Source: Ignavibacteria bacterium (GTDB lineage: Bacteria; Bacteroidota; Ignavibacteria; Tepidaquicellales; Tepidaquicellaceae). Taken from it: DNA of 64,000 nt. This document shows positions 10,694-18,516 of the stretch, piece by piece (the stretch's first letter is position 1; the number at the start of each line of letters is the position of its first letter). Made by a program: the position numbers and the translations under genes. Under the pieces are notes generated by a model. That model searched no databases. It worked only from the letters and a program-made list of their open reading frames with translations, and was not told the origin of the DNA. Location of the stretch: positions 1 to 64,000 of the forward strand of contig JADJWZ010000037.1 of NCBI GenBank assembly GCA_016716125.1, read 5' to 3'.

Positions 10694-11593
10694 ATGAAAA
10701 AAATACTTATCACTACTACACTCCTGATAATTTTATTTCTTATTACCTGGAAAGTTTTTGACTTCAATACTGATGATCAGGTATTATCTGCGGGATTATA
10801 TGACAGCGATATAAATTATATAAGTAATACTAATTCTTCAGTTGACAGATATATCAGCACCTTAAAAGAACATCTTAACGAATCTCCCGATAATTCCAAT
10901 TTACTTACAAAACTTGGAGCTGCTTATATTCAGAAAGCAAGAGAAACATACGATCCGGAATCTTATTCCATGGCGGAAGATGTACTCAACAGGTCAATTG
11001 AAATACAGCCGGATAATTTTTTATCCATTGCGGAACTTGGTTCGGTTAAGCTTTCCCGGCATCATTTCAGCGAAGCACTGGCCTTATCTCAAAAAGCTTT
11101 ACAAATAAATCCATACAGCGCATATTCTTATGGAGTAATGGTAGATGCACAAGTCGAACTTGGAATGTATGATGAAGCGGTTGTAAGTCTGCAGAAAATG
11201 GTGGACTTAAGACCTGATCTCAGTTCTTATTCGAGAGTTTCTTATCTTCGTGAATTATTCGGTGATACAGACGGAGCGATAGATGCAATGAAATCGGCTA
11301 TTACAGCGGGTTCTCCGGAATCGGAAAATACAGTTTGGTGCAGAGTACAGCTTGCAAATCTTTATTACAGATCCGGAAATTATGATTCTGCTTCATTTAT
11401 TTATCAAAGTATAATTTCTGAATTTCCCGAATATACTCATGCTTATGGAGGAATGGCTATGATAAAAATGCATGAGGGAAATTACAACGATGCTATTTTA
11501 CTATACAGCAGAGCGCTGGAGAAAAATTCTTTAGCGGAATATCTTATAGCTCTGGGTGATGCATATTCGCTTAATGGTGAAAAGGAAAGCTGA
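10694..11593 (+). CDS. Tetratricopeptide-repeat protein, N-terminal part (frameshifted)
   Basis: The 299-residue frame starts with one membrane-anchor or signal segment (residues 4-17, ILITTTLLIILFLI). TPR helices follow from about residue 60 to the end, for example LLTKLGAAYIQKARETYDP, SLQKMVDLRPDLSSYSRVSYL and AYGGMAMIKMHEGNYNDAI. It stops at NGEKES, where the next frame continues the same repeat. Removing one A from the AAA at about 11587-11589 restores NGEKEAEVEYRKVKLL, so this is half of one protein of about 425 residues. TPRs mediate protein-protein contacts, and its place between DUF4331 and HupE/UreJ genes suggests a periplasmic scaffold for that system. Whether the shift is real or an assembly error cannot be told here. 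Confidence 0.7.
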   Translation: MKKILITTTLLIILFLITWKVFDFNTDDQVLSAGLYDSDINYISNTNSSVDRYISTLKEHLNESPDNSNLLTKLGAAYIQKARETYDPESYSMAEDVLNRSIEIQPDNFLSIAELGSVKLSRHHFSEALALSQKALQINPYSAYSYGVMVDAQVELGMYDEAVVSLQKMVDLRPDLSSYSRVSYLRELFGDTDGAIDAMKSAITAGSPESENTVWCRVQLANLYYRSGNYDSASFIYQSIISEFPEYTHAYGGMAMIKMHEGNYNDAILLYSRALEKNSLAEYLIALGDAYSLNGEKES

Positions 11594-11969
11594 GGTAGAA
11601 TACCGAAAAGTAAAACTGCTGACAACAATATTTAAGCAAAAAGGTATTGATACTGATCTGGAGATAGTGCTCTTTAACGCAGATCATAACCGGTCACTGG
11701 AAGAATCATTTGAAAATTCTCAGAAATCCCTGAATAATGGCTCAAAGAATATTAAGACTTATCATCCACTTGCATGGACAGCTTATAAACTCGGTAATTA
11801 TGAAACTGCTGCTCAGAACATTATGCAGGCACTGCGTCTGGGCACAAAAGATCCGCTTTTATTTTATCATGCAGGTAAGATCTTTGAAAGTACAGGAGAT
11901 ACAGCTAAATCAAAAGACTATCTCGATTTTGCATTAAAAATGAATCCATATTATGAAAAACTCTATTAA
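11556..11969 (+). CDS. Tetratricopeptide-repeat protein, C-terminal part (frameshifted)
   Basis: This is the continuation of the upstream TPR gene in the +1 frame. Protein-like sequence begins at about 11590 (KAEVEYRKVKLL); the residues before that are the shadow of the upstream frame. It holds two more repeats (YHPLAWTAYKLGNYETAAQN and LLFYHAGKIFESTGDTAKSK), ending in a typical TPR helix (DYLDFALKMNPYYEKLY). The end overlaps the HupE/UreJ start by 17 bases, an overlap pattern consistent with translational coupling in one operon. On its own it would have no signal sequence. Confidence 0.6.
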   Translation: MMHIRLMVKRKAEVEYRKVKLLTTIFKQKGIDTDLEIVLFNADHNRSLEESFENSQKSLNNGSKNIKTYHPLAWTAYKLGNYETAAQNIMQALRLGTKDPLLFYHAGKIFESTGDTAKSKDYLDFALKMNPYYEKLY

Positions 11970-12675
11970 CGGAATTAATTGTCTTATTCAAAATAAGAAT
12001 ACCAGCGAAAAACTTTTGATCAGGTATTTAGTATTTCTTACTTTCCTAATAGTAATTATACTTTTTCCTGAAATGATTTCAGCTCATCCTATACATGATC
12101 TGAATTCACTCTCTGCAATAGATACAGGATGGATATATCTTCAGCTTGGTTTTACTCATATAATTCCCTACGGAGCAGATCATATTTTATTTGTATTAGG
12201 TTTGTTTCTTCTTAGCCCTAAGATAAAACCGTTGCTCGTACAAATTTCAGTGTTTACAATTGCTCATTCTATAACATTATCACTTGCAGTTTTCAATGTT
12301 ATCAGTATTCCGGAAATTTTTATTGAACCGGTAATTGCATTGTCAATTGTTTTCATTGCAGTGGAGAATATTTACTCCAGAAAACTGAATTCATTCCGGG
12401 TAATCGTAATTTTCATTTTCGGACTTATTCACGGATTGGGATTTGCAGGAGTTTTAAAGGAACTTGGTCTTCCGAAAGATCAGTTTGTAAATGCGCTTAT
12501 ATCATTTAATGTCGGTGTTGAGTTTGGTCAGATATCGGTTGTATTGATTGCATTTATTTCGGTAGGCATATGGTTCAGAGCAAAAAGCTGGTACAGAAAC
12601 AGAATCCTGATTCCCGGATCAGTTGTAATTGCTTTGATCGCTTGTTACTGGGCGGCTGAGCGGCTAATTCACTAA
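11953..12675 (+). CDS. HupE/UreJ-family membrane protein
   Basis: This 240-residue protein has six or seven membrane segments and the HupE/UreJ-2 pattern: HPIHDLNSLSAIDTGWIYLQ, then GFTHIIPYGADHILFVLGLF and FTIAHSITLSLA, and later FGLIHGLGFAGVLKELGLP and FNVGVEFGQ. The conserved His and Asp residues lie in or next to membrane helices. HupE/UreJ proteins are linked to nickel or other metal delivery in hydrogenase and urease clusters. The subfamily with these motifs often stands alone, and its substrate is not established. No hydrogenase or urease gene is present in the window. The start overlaps the upstream TPR gene. A Sec-type leader follows an unusually long polar N-terminus, so a later start is possible. 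Confidence 0.8.
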   Translation: MKNSINGINCLIQNKNTSEKLLIRYLVFLTFLIVIILFPEMISAHPIHDLNSLSAIDTGWIYLQLGFTHIIPYGADHILFVLGLFLLSPKIKPLLVQISVFTIAHSITLSLAVFNVISIPEIFIEPVIALSIVFIAVENIYSRKLNSFRVIVIFIFGLIHGLGFAGVLKELGLPKDQFVNALISFNVGVEFGQISVVLIAFISVGIWFRAKSWYRNRILIPGSVVIALIACYWAAERLIH

Positions 12676-12763
12676 ATAATAAAACATACAATATTAGTTT
12701 TTTATTTTATTGAAATTATAAAACCGGCAACTAATTACACTTCTTACCATTTCAAATATTTTC

Positions 12764-12811
12764 AAAAAAAAAATTCCAAAGTCTTTAATATCGACTTTGG
12801 AATTTTTTTAT
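12764..12811. terminator. Bidirectional intrinsic terminator
   Basis: A perfect 12-bp stem, AATTCCAAAGTC (12772-12783) with GACTTTGGAATT (12793-12804), has a 9-base loop. It is flanked by A-rich sequence on the left and T-rich on the right, so it can end transcripts from both sides. It lies between the convergent HupE/UreJ gene and the cupin anti-sigma gene. Confidence 0.9.
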
Positions 12812-12881
12812 AATCAGTTCATTCCCTTACTATTTAAATTTTGATAACTTCAGGATTATACACTGTCAAAACTCCTTTATC

Positions 12882-13472
12882 CTAAGAATAATCTTCCGGA
12901 TCAGCTACAATAATAAGGGTACATCCGTTCTCGGTGTATAATGATTTATGATCGCTGTCACCTTCTGCATGATGGAAATCTCCGGGTCCGAGTATTTTAC
13001 CTTCTGCGTGTAAATCACCTTCTATAACATAACATTCCTCAGCACCACTGTGATGATGAGAAGGATACTGACATCCTGCTTCCGCTTTTAAAAGCAGCAT
13101 TATATAATTTTTTTCTTTATTAAATGAAAGTGGTTTATACTTTATGCCTTTTACAGGATATTCCTTCCATTCTGAAGTTTCCTCCAATACAAAACTGAAA
13201 TTGATATCTTTTTTTTCTGCTTTAGACTTTTCGTCTATTTCATTTAAAATATTATCAAGAATTTTGTTCTTAGCATTCGGTGATAATGATTTTTTATATT
13301 TTGAATCATACAATACTGAGGGTAACATTGACGCAACTTCACTGTAATCTTTTATAACATTATCATATTCGGGATCTTCATTTTTTTCTGTCTGAGAATT
13401 ACCTTCATCATTATACAGACCTAAAGATCTTAATATAATATTTTCTTCTCTGATTTGATTATTATTTTTCAT
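12882..13472 (-). CDS. ChrR-like cupin protein, probable anti-sigma factor
   Basis: This 196-residue protein has a helical N-terminal half and a C-terminal cupin (about residues 100-196). The metal-binding cupin motif is clear (YPSHHHSGAEECYVIEGDL, then GPGDFHHAEGDSDH), giving a His/His/Glu/His set. ChrR-type anti-sigma factors pair a zinc-binding N-terminal domain with such a cupin and release an ECF sigma factor under singlet-oxygen or metal stress. Here the gene starts 2 bases after the sigma-factor stop, so co-transcription is near certain. The N-terminal half has no Cys and no obvious HxxxCxxC zinc motif, so the anti-sigma role is inferred from context. It may instead be a simple cupin sensor. 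Confidence 0.75.
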   Translation of the reverse strand: MKNNNQIREENIILRSLGLYNDEGNSQTEKNEDPEYDNVIKDYSEVASMLPSVLYDSKYKKSLSPNAKNKILDNILNEIDEKSKAEKKDINFSFVLEETSEWKEYPVKGIKYKPLSFNKEKNYIMLLLKAEAGCQYPSHHHSGAEECYVIEGDLHAEGKILGPGDFHHAEGDSDHKSLYTENGCTLIIVADPEDYS

Positions 13473-13474
13473 AA

Positions 13475-13855
13475 TTAATTAATTAAATGTTTTAATTTGT
13501 TTCTTAACTTCATCATAGCAGTCCTGATACACGTTTTTACTGTTCCCAGAGGCATTTCAAAATGCTCAGCGAGTTCACTTTGTGAATATCCTCTGAAATA
13601 AGCAAACTCCAACAGCTCTTTTTGTATTTCCGTTAATTTATTTATTGCGGTTTTAATTTCATGCCTGACATTATTTAATGTTAAAACACTTTCCGGATTT
13701 TCATATGTTTGTTCAGAGCTTAAATGATAAAATCTTTCTATATCACATTCATTTTCTCTGAGTTTAAAACTTTTGCTTCTAAGCTTATCAATTGATTTAT
13801 TTCTTGTAATTCTTACTATCCAGGAGATTGGAGTTCCGAGATTTTCATTATACAT
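13475..13855 (-). CDS. ECF sigma factor, C-terminal part (rest of region 2 and region 4)
   Basis: This 126-residue frame begins inside sigma region 2 (ISWIVRITRNKSIDKLRSK matches the 2.3-2.4 promoter-melting and -10 recognition segment). It continues to a full region 4 helix-turn-helix (LAEHFEMPLGTVKTCIRTAM). Its ATG overlaps the stop of the upstream frame by 8 bases. Restoring a TA dinucleotide at about 13852 joins the two frames as SGNVYNENLGTP, the expected ECF sequence. It is either a real 2-base deletion, an assembly error, or a translationally coupled split sigma factor. The promoter target is probably its own operon, as is usual for ECF factors. Confidence 0.75.
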   Translation of the reverse strand: MYNENLGTPISWIVRITRNKSIDKLRSKSFKLRENECDIERFYHLSSEQTYENPESVLTLNNVRHEIKTAINKLTEIQKELLEFAYFRGYSQSELAEHFEMPLGTVKTCIRTAMMKLRNKLKHLIN

Positions 13856-14066
13856 TTCCAGATTTTTCCCAAATCAGCATAAATATTTCCTGTAAAGTAT
13901 CCTCAGAATCAGATTCACTTTTTAAAATATAATGAACAATATTATACAAGTAATCAGAATACTGATTATATAAATCTTTCATTGCTGCAGTATCTCCGGT
14001 CGAGATTTTTTTTAATAATTTTTTATCTTCGTCGGAGCGTATATTACTTATATCAATAGTTTGCAT
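13848..14066 (-). CDS. ECF sigma factor, N-terminal part (start of region 2)
   Basis: This 72-residue frame carries the start of sigma region 2: DTAAMKDLYNQYSDYLYNIV (2.1) and SEDTLQEIFMLIWEKSGNV (2.2, the core-RNA-polymerase binding helix, ending in the usual QEIFxxxWxK motif). It ends at a TAA that overlaps the start of the next frame. A single ECF factor would be about 200 residues and would be followed by the cupin partner. By itself this half could bind core polymerase but not DNA. Confidence 0.7.
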   Translation of the reverse strand: MQTIDISNIRSDEDKKLLKKISTGDTAAMKDLYNQYSDYLYNIVHYILKSESDSEDTLQEIFMLIWEKSGNV

Positions 14067-14523
14067 AGAATTACAACTGTGAAAAAATAATTTCTTTAAT
14101 CAGAATAATAATATTTGTAAATTTAAAATAAAAAGACCAATTAATGTTTGATTTTATCAATATATAATAAACCGGTTTTTAATTTGACCTAAGTTTTGTA
14201 CTATTTAAATCATATAAGTAATATAACTTTTATATTGTCTAATAATAAGGTAAAAAAAAATTACTTTGACTCTAAGTATTAGCAATATATATTAATTACA
14301 AAGTTTAGTCGTGAACAAAATTTACTGGGTAAGGTGAATTTCCGGTCTGTGAGAAATCAGCTTCGGAATTAAAAAATTGATTAAAAAAATTTCAAAAGTA
14401 TAGATCTTGATGTATAATTTTTTATTTTAACGATCATCTGTTTTAAATGCATTATCCGTTTAACGTTTAAAATAAATAGGCAAATAATAATTAGTAATCG
14501 AAGTCATGTTTCTTAAAAGCAAA
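14067..14523. other. Intergenic region with a decayed gene fragment
   Basis: The 457-base gap precedes the sigma-factor operon. Apart from the hydrolase remnant at 14308-14400 (listed separately), it is AT-rich with no frame or strong hairpin. The operon promoter must lie at about 14070-14200, but I could not define the -35/-10 elements. Confidence 0.45.
14308..14400 (-). pseudogene. Fragment copy of the alpha/beta hydrolase gene start
   Basis: The stretch closely matches 8453-8545, the signal-peptide end of the hydrolase remnant. Shared blocks include GGGTAAGGTGAATTTCC, CTGTGAGAAA and ATTTTTTCAAAAG-like sequence in the same order. Only the signal peptide and the first strand (the PYPVIFVHG region) are represented, with several differences. 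No further hydrolase sequence is visible on either side. It is best read as the leftover of an old duplication or of a second hydrolase gene. Confidence 0.7.
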
Positions 14524-14970
14524 TTAATCATTCTTAAATAATTTATTATTGGCAAACTTTTTATGTCTTTTATAAACTCTGATCCGCGCTTCTGTGTCTT
14601 CAAGATCATCAATACAGCTAATAATATATTTCTTTATACTTATTTTTAAGTTTTTCAGCTTTTCATCAGAAAGTTCTTTTTTATTCCTTGAATTAAGTTC
14701 TCTGTATAAAATATATAATGCGATTTTATCTTCAAGCTGAACAAGCGGATTCAGCCAGACCGCATTTCCGTCCTCATCATCCGGATATTCCCACGGCTTC
14801 ATATTTCTTTTTTTCTTCAAATATTTATAACACAGAATTGGAAGTTCGTCATCTTTTTTTATTCTTACTTTATAATCCCTGCATCTGTCATACATAAACT
14901 GCCTGTTAACTTTTTTAACATAAATATTGAATTCTTTTTCGATATTGTAGTCTGATGTTCCGATTTTCAT
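14524..14970 (-). CDS. Hypothetical protein, charged and helical
   Basis: I do not recognise this protein. From the likely start (MKIGTSDYNIEKEFNIYVKK) it has 148 residues and is rich in Lys, Glu and aromatic residues. It has a WEYPDDEDGNAVWLNPLV segment in the middle and helical stretches after it (LSDEKLKNLKISIKKYII). It has no signal peptide or membrane segment, so it is probably cytoplasmic. A longer frame begins at 15027, but the extra residues (a hydrophobic FFYLYIIV patch) look like upstream non-coding sequence; the 14970 start fits the charged body better. It sits alone between a gap and the histidine kinase. Confidence 0.55.
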   Translation of the reverse strand: MKIGTSDYNIEKEFNIYVKKVNRQFMYDRCRDYKVRIKKDDELPILCYKYLKKKRNMKPWEYPDDEDGNAVWLNPLVQLEDKIALYILYRELNSRNKKELSDEKLKNLKISIKKYIISCIDDLEDTEARIRVYKRHKKFANNKLFKND

Positions 14971-15095
14971 ATTAATCGTTTTAAAGTTTACTATAATATA
15001 CAAATAGAAAAAGACATCTGAAGTCACACATTAAACACTTGTAAATGCTGAATAAAACAAGTGTTAGAAAATATTAAATAATATAAAAACTTAAC

Positions 15096-16310
15096 CTAAT
15101 TCAGCGGAAGTGTTATGAGAAATTTAGCGCCTTTTCCGGGTTTAGAAGATGCAGAAATATTGCCGCCGTGTTCCGTAATGATCCGTCTTGCAATGGAAAG
15201 TCCGAGACCTGTGCCTTTGCCGTATTCCTTGGAGGAGAAGAACGGTGTAAATATTTTTTCGAGATTAGCTTTAGAAATACCTTCGCCGGAGTCGGAGATC
15301 TCAATGATGATATTATTATCAGATGTTCCGGACTTTATAAATATTTCTCCGGTTTTTTTTATCGCCTGTATGGAATTCGTCAGCATATTGCAGATAGTTT
15401 CTTCGATCTGACCTCTGTCAATGCTGATATCGGGGATTTCATTAAGAAGTGATTTTCTTACAGTAATATTTTTATCCTGGATAAAGAACTTAACATCTGC
15501 GACAGCTTTCTCTATAATACAGTTTATATTGGTTTTATCTCTTGTAATATTTAAAGGTCTTGAGAAATTCAGAAGATGCTTGATCGATTTTGTAATTCTT
15601 ACCGCTTCATCCAGAATGCATTTCAGCTCTTCATGATCCTTGTCGTTCTCCTTTTTATTAATCAGCAGATAATCAGCGTTTCCCGATATAATGTTAAGCG
15701 GATTTGAAAGGCTGTGTGCTATGCTAGAAACGACTTCACCGATAAGTGCGAGATTTTCTCTTTCCCTTAAATCTTTCTGAAGTTTCTTAATGGTAGTTAT
15801 ATCCCTGATCATTCCTACTGATCCGATCTTTTCCTTAAGTTCATTAAAGATCAAAAATCTTGTTATACTGACATTAATTAACTGTCCGTCTTTTGTAAGT
15901 CTTTCGGATTCATAATTTGTGATGAATCCTTTTTCTTCAACTTCTTTAACTAAAAAATCTTTTTCACCTATTTCCAAAAGATACTGCGGGATAAGAAAAG
16001 AAAATTCCTTTCCCATTACTTCGTTTTTCGAATATCCGAATATTGATTCAGCTCCTTTATTCCACAGAAAGATCTTAAAATCACAGTCAAATCCGATAAT
16101 GGCATCTACGGAATTCAGAATAATATCGGAGAAAAATTTTTCATGCACTGACTTACCGTCCCGCATAAGCTGAATCATCTGCATAACAATAGTTCTGAGA
16201 TCTTTGACTATTTCATCAAGCTCTTTGTCAGGCAGATTATATTTTTCTCTGAAACTATCCTTGAGTTTTTCCTCATACTTTGAAAACTCGGAATAAATCA
16301 TATTTTCCAT
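15096..16310 (-). CDS. PAS-domain sensor histidine kinase (NtrB-like, orphan)
   Basis: This 404-residue kinase lacks membrane segments. A helical N-terminus (1-60) is followed by a PAS domain (about 61-175, IIGFDCDFKIFLWNKGAESI). Next is a HisKA dimerisation domain with the phospho-accepting His199 (GEVVSSIAHSLSNPLNII), and then a HATPase (about 295-404) with N box (ICNMLTNSIQAI), G1 (DSGEGIS), F (FTPFFSSK) and G2 (GKGTGLGLSIA) boxes. All catalytic boxes are present. No response-regulator gene adjoins it, so its partner is unknown. It is probably a cytoplasmic sensor. The PAS ligand cannot be inferred. Confidence 0.9.
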   Translation of the reverse strand: MENMIYSEFSKYEEKLKDSFREKYNLPDKELDEIVKDLRTIVMQMIQLMRDGKSVHEKFFSDIILNSVDAIIGFDCDFKIFLWNKGAESIFGYSKNEVMGKEFSFLIPQYLLEIGEKDFLVKEVEEKGFITNYESERLTKDGQLINVSITRFLIFNELKEKIGSVGMIRDITTIKKLQKDLRERENLALIGEVVSSIAHSLSNPLNIISGNADYLLINKKENDKDHEELKCILDEAVRITKSIKHLLNFSRPLNITRDKTNINCIIEKAVADVKFFIQDKNITVRKSLLNEIPDISIDRGQIEETICNMLTNSIQAIKKTGEIFIKSGTSDNNIIIEISDSGEGISKANLEKIFTPFFSSKEYGKGTGLGLSIARRIITEHGGNISASSKPGKGAKFLITLPLN

Positions 16311-16449
16311 TAAAACCTCTTTTTAAATTAAATAAATTTAAATCTGAAATTGTGTTACTATACTCTAAGTCAGATAGTTAAAGAAAATAAAATATCTAAA
16401 AAAACATATGACCGGTATCAAAAAATGATATGATTTTAATCATACAGAT

Positions 16450-16964
16450 TCAGATTGAAAAAAATGATCTCCGTACTTTTTCAGCTACTTCAAATTCTTC
16501 ATCAGCCGAATAATTTTCTGATACAATACTTTCGGAAATTTCCTTACTTATTCCTTTTTCCAGTAGTTTTCCTATCAGCGTTCTCTTACCAACTTTTTTG
16601 TTTCTGATTTTTTCTTTAACAAAGTTATCGGCAAAGTTTTCATCATTAAGATATTTCTGTTCCTCAAGTAATTTTATGACTTTATTAACGGCGGTATCCG
16701 ATAGTTTCTTCTGCTTCAGTTTTGTTACCATTTCCTTTTTACTGCGCTGCCTGTATGACAAAAACTTATACGCGCTTGACTTTGCATAATTAAATTCATC
16801 ATACTCTCTGATCTTTTCAAATTCCTTTTCACTGATCTCATCACCGCTTCTTAATCCGAATTTAACAATAGTATCTTCATAAAGTCCGGCTGAAAAAATA
16901 CCGTCGATGAAAATATTACATCTTTGCTTTTTTTTTTTTTGTTTTCTATCCGGGATATTCTCAT
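16450..16964 (-). pseudogene. recX: RecX regulator of RecA, frame broken at a poly-A run
   Basis: RecX binds RecA filaments and inhibits recombination. The clear part (16761-16450) reads LSYRQRSKKEMVTKLKQK, then LNDENFADNFVKEKIRNKK, the RecX helical repeats. Upstream in the same frame are CNIFIDGIFSAGLYEDTIV and SGDEISEKEFEKI, the RecX N-terminus. The only sensible start is the ATG at 16964 (MRISRIENKKKK), but an A13 run at 16940-16928 puts it out of frame with the rest; 14 or 11 A would restore it. The C-terminus stops early (RRSFFSI), so the third helical repeat is missing. Total length would be about 171 residues. It lies just downstream of recA on the same strand, the usual order. Confidence 0.75.
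16928..16940 (-). repeat. Homopolymer A13 inside recX
   Basis: Thirteen A on the coding strand, ten codons after the recX ATG. It shifts the reading frame of recX by one. Runs of this length slip in replication, transcription and sequencing, so the true length may vary. Confidence 0.85.
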
Positions 16965-16998
16965 AAAAAAACTGCTGACCTTTTAAAAAATCAGCAGT
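16964..16998 (-). terminator. Intrinsic terminator between recA and recX
   Basis: On the minus strand, ACTGCTGA (16998-16991) and TCAGCAGT (16978-16971) form a perfect 8-bp stem with a 12-base loop, followed by TTTTTT that runs into the recX ATG. Most recA transcripts should end here, leaving recX to read-through, as known for recA-recX in other bacteria. Confidence 0.9.
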
Positions 16999-17020
16999 CC
17001 GTAAAAATATTATTTAATAA

Positions 17021-18088
17021 TTATTTCTTTTTTGCAGCTGCTTCTTCAGTAACTGATTCCGGAGCTTTACCGTTTGTAGGTTCTCCATTATTATCTGTAA
17101 TTCCCAGCATTATCCTGACTTCATTATACAGCTTCATAAGAGATTTCTTGTCTTCCTGAAGAAATTTCTTTACACCGTCTCTTCCCTGCATTCTGTTTTC
17201 ACCGTAAGAAAACCATGCGCCGGATTTTTTGATAATTTCTTTATTAACCGCCATATCAATGAGATCTCCGAGTTTAGATATTCCTTCATTATAAATTATA
17301 TCAAACTCAACTTCTTTAAACGGCGGAGCTACTTTATTCTTTACTACTTTTACTCTCGTTCTGTTACCAATGACATCCGTACCGTCTTTAATTGATGCAA
17401 TACGTTTTATTTCCATTCTTATTGAAGCATAAAATTTCAGAGCTTTACCACCGGTAGTTGTATCGGGACTTCCGAACATAATACCGATCTTTTCCCTCAT
17501 CTGATTAGTGAAAATAAGAACAACGTTTGATTTTGCAACAGCGGCAGTAAGTTTTCTCAATGCCTGAGACATAAGTCTTGCCTGCATTCCCATTACAGCG
17601 TCACCCATTTCGCCTTCGATCTCGGCGCGCGGTGTCAGCGCTGCGACTGAGTCTACGACTATTACATCAAGCGAATTACTTCTGACGAGAGTCTCGCAGA
17701 TCTCAAGCGCCTGTTCGCCGTATTCCGGCTGAGAGATAAGAAGATTATTTACATCTACACCGAGCTTTTGCGCATAGGAAGTATCAAGAGCGTGTTCAGT
17801 ATCAATGAATGCAGCCAGACCGCCGCTTTTCTGAGCTTCGGCAATAATATGAAGACAGATAGTGGTCTTTCCGGAAGATTCCTGTCCGTAAATTTCCATT
17901 ATCCTTCCTCTCGGTACGCCTCCGATACCAAGTGCTGCATCGAGAGAAATTGAGCCGGTTGAGATCGAAGCAAGTTTTAAAATCGGCTTATCACCGAGTT
18001 TCATAATAGCGCCTTTGCCATATTCCTTCTGTATCTGCTCGAGTGCAAGATCGAGAGATTTCAATTTTGAATCTTTTTCTTCTGCCAT
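17021..18088 (-). CDS. recA: RecA recombinase
   Basis: This 355-residue protein covers the full RecA length. It shows Walker A (IYGQESSGKTTICLH, residues 66-80), Walker B (LDVIVVDSVAALTPRAEIEG), the L1 loop region (GDAVMGMQARLMSQALRKLT) and L2 (FTNQMREKIGIMFGSPDTTTG). RecA forms ATP-dependent filaments on single-stranded DNA, catalyses strand exchange and triggers SOS cleavage. The Walker A loop has Gln where most RecA proteins have Pro (GPESSGKT). The C-terminal tail is acidic and then lysine-rich (EEAAAKKK). The start ATG at 18088 gives the usual N-terminus. No LexA box was recognised upstream. Confidence 0.97.
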   Translation of the reverse strand: MAEEKDSKLKSLDLALEQIQKEYGKGAIMKLGDKPILKLASISTGSISLDAALGIGGVPRGRIMEIYGQESSGKTTICLHIIAEAQKSGGLAAFIDTEHALDTSYAQKLGVDVNNLLISQPEYGEQALEICETLVRSNSLDVIVVDSVAALTPRAEIEGEMGDAVMGMQARLMSQALRKLTAAVAKSNVVLIFTNQMREKIGIMFGSPDTTTGGKALKFYASIRMEIKRIASIKDGTDVIGNRTRVKVVKNKVAPPFKEVEFDIIYNEGISKLGDLIDMAVNKEIIKKSGAWFSYGENRMQGRDGVKKFLQEDKKSLMKLYNEVRIMLGITDNNGEPTNGKAPESVTEEAAAKKK

Positions 18089-18516
18089 GTTTGTGATTGT
18101 TTTATTTTATTTAGGATGGTTCAATATATTCAATTTGATTTAAAGTTTATATTGAAAATTATTGTTAATTATGAAAACCAAATGATTATTCTTTTCATCT
18201 CCGTTCAAGTTATTTAAAATTCTTTGAAATGTCAAACTGTAATATACTCATTTTGTGAAAGCAAAATTTTTTCTTATTTAACATCTATTCCCTGATTAAT
18301 TTAATCTGAATTCAAAAGTCAGTAACATTAAAATACACGAATTGTTAATTTCTAATAAAACTGCATTCATAAACTCAATATATGAATAAATATGTTCTGG
18401 CAATAATGTTTTAGAATTTTTATACTTCACTTCATTTTAAAAAATAATTAATTAATTTAACTAAAATCAGGTAAATAAAAATTTACTCCCGTTCTTTACA
18501 AATTGAATAATAATAT
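18089..18516. other. Divergent intergenic region between recA and the lipoprotein operon
   Basis: This 428-base AT-rich gap must hold both divergent promoters. I see no open frame, RNA motif or strong hairpin and no clear SOS operator. Confidence 0.4.

Noticed and set aside
12882..14066. Cupin plus sigma factor as a chromate-resistance system
   Set aside because: ChrR here refers to the anti-sigma/cupin fold, not chromate reductase; no chromate transporter is present.
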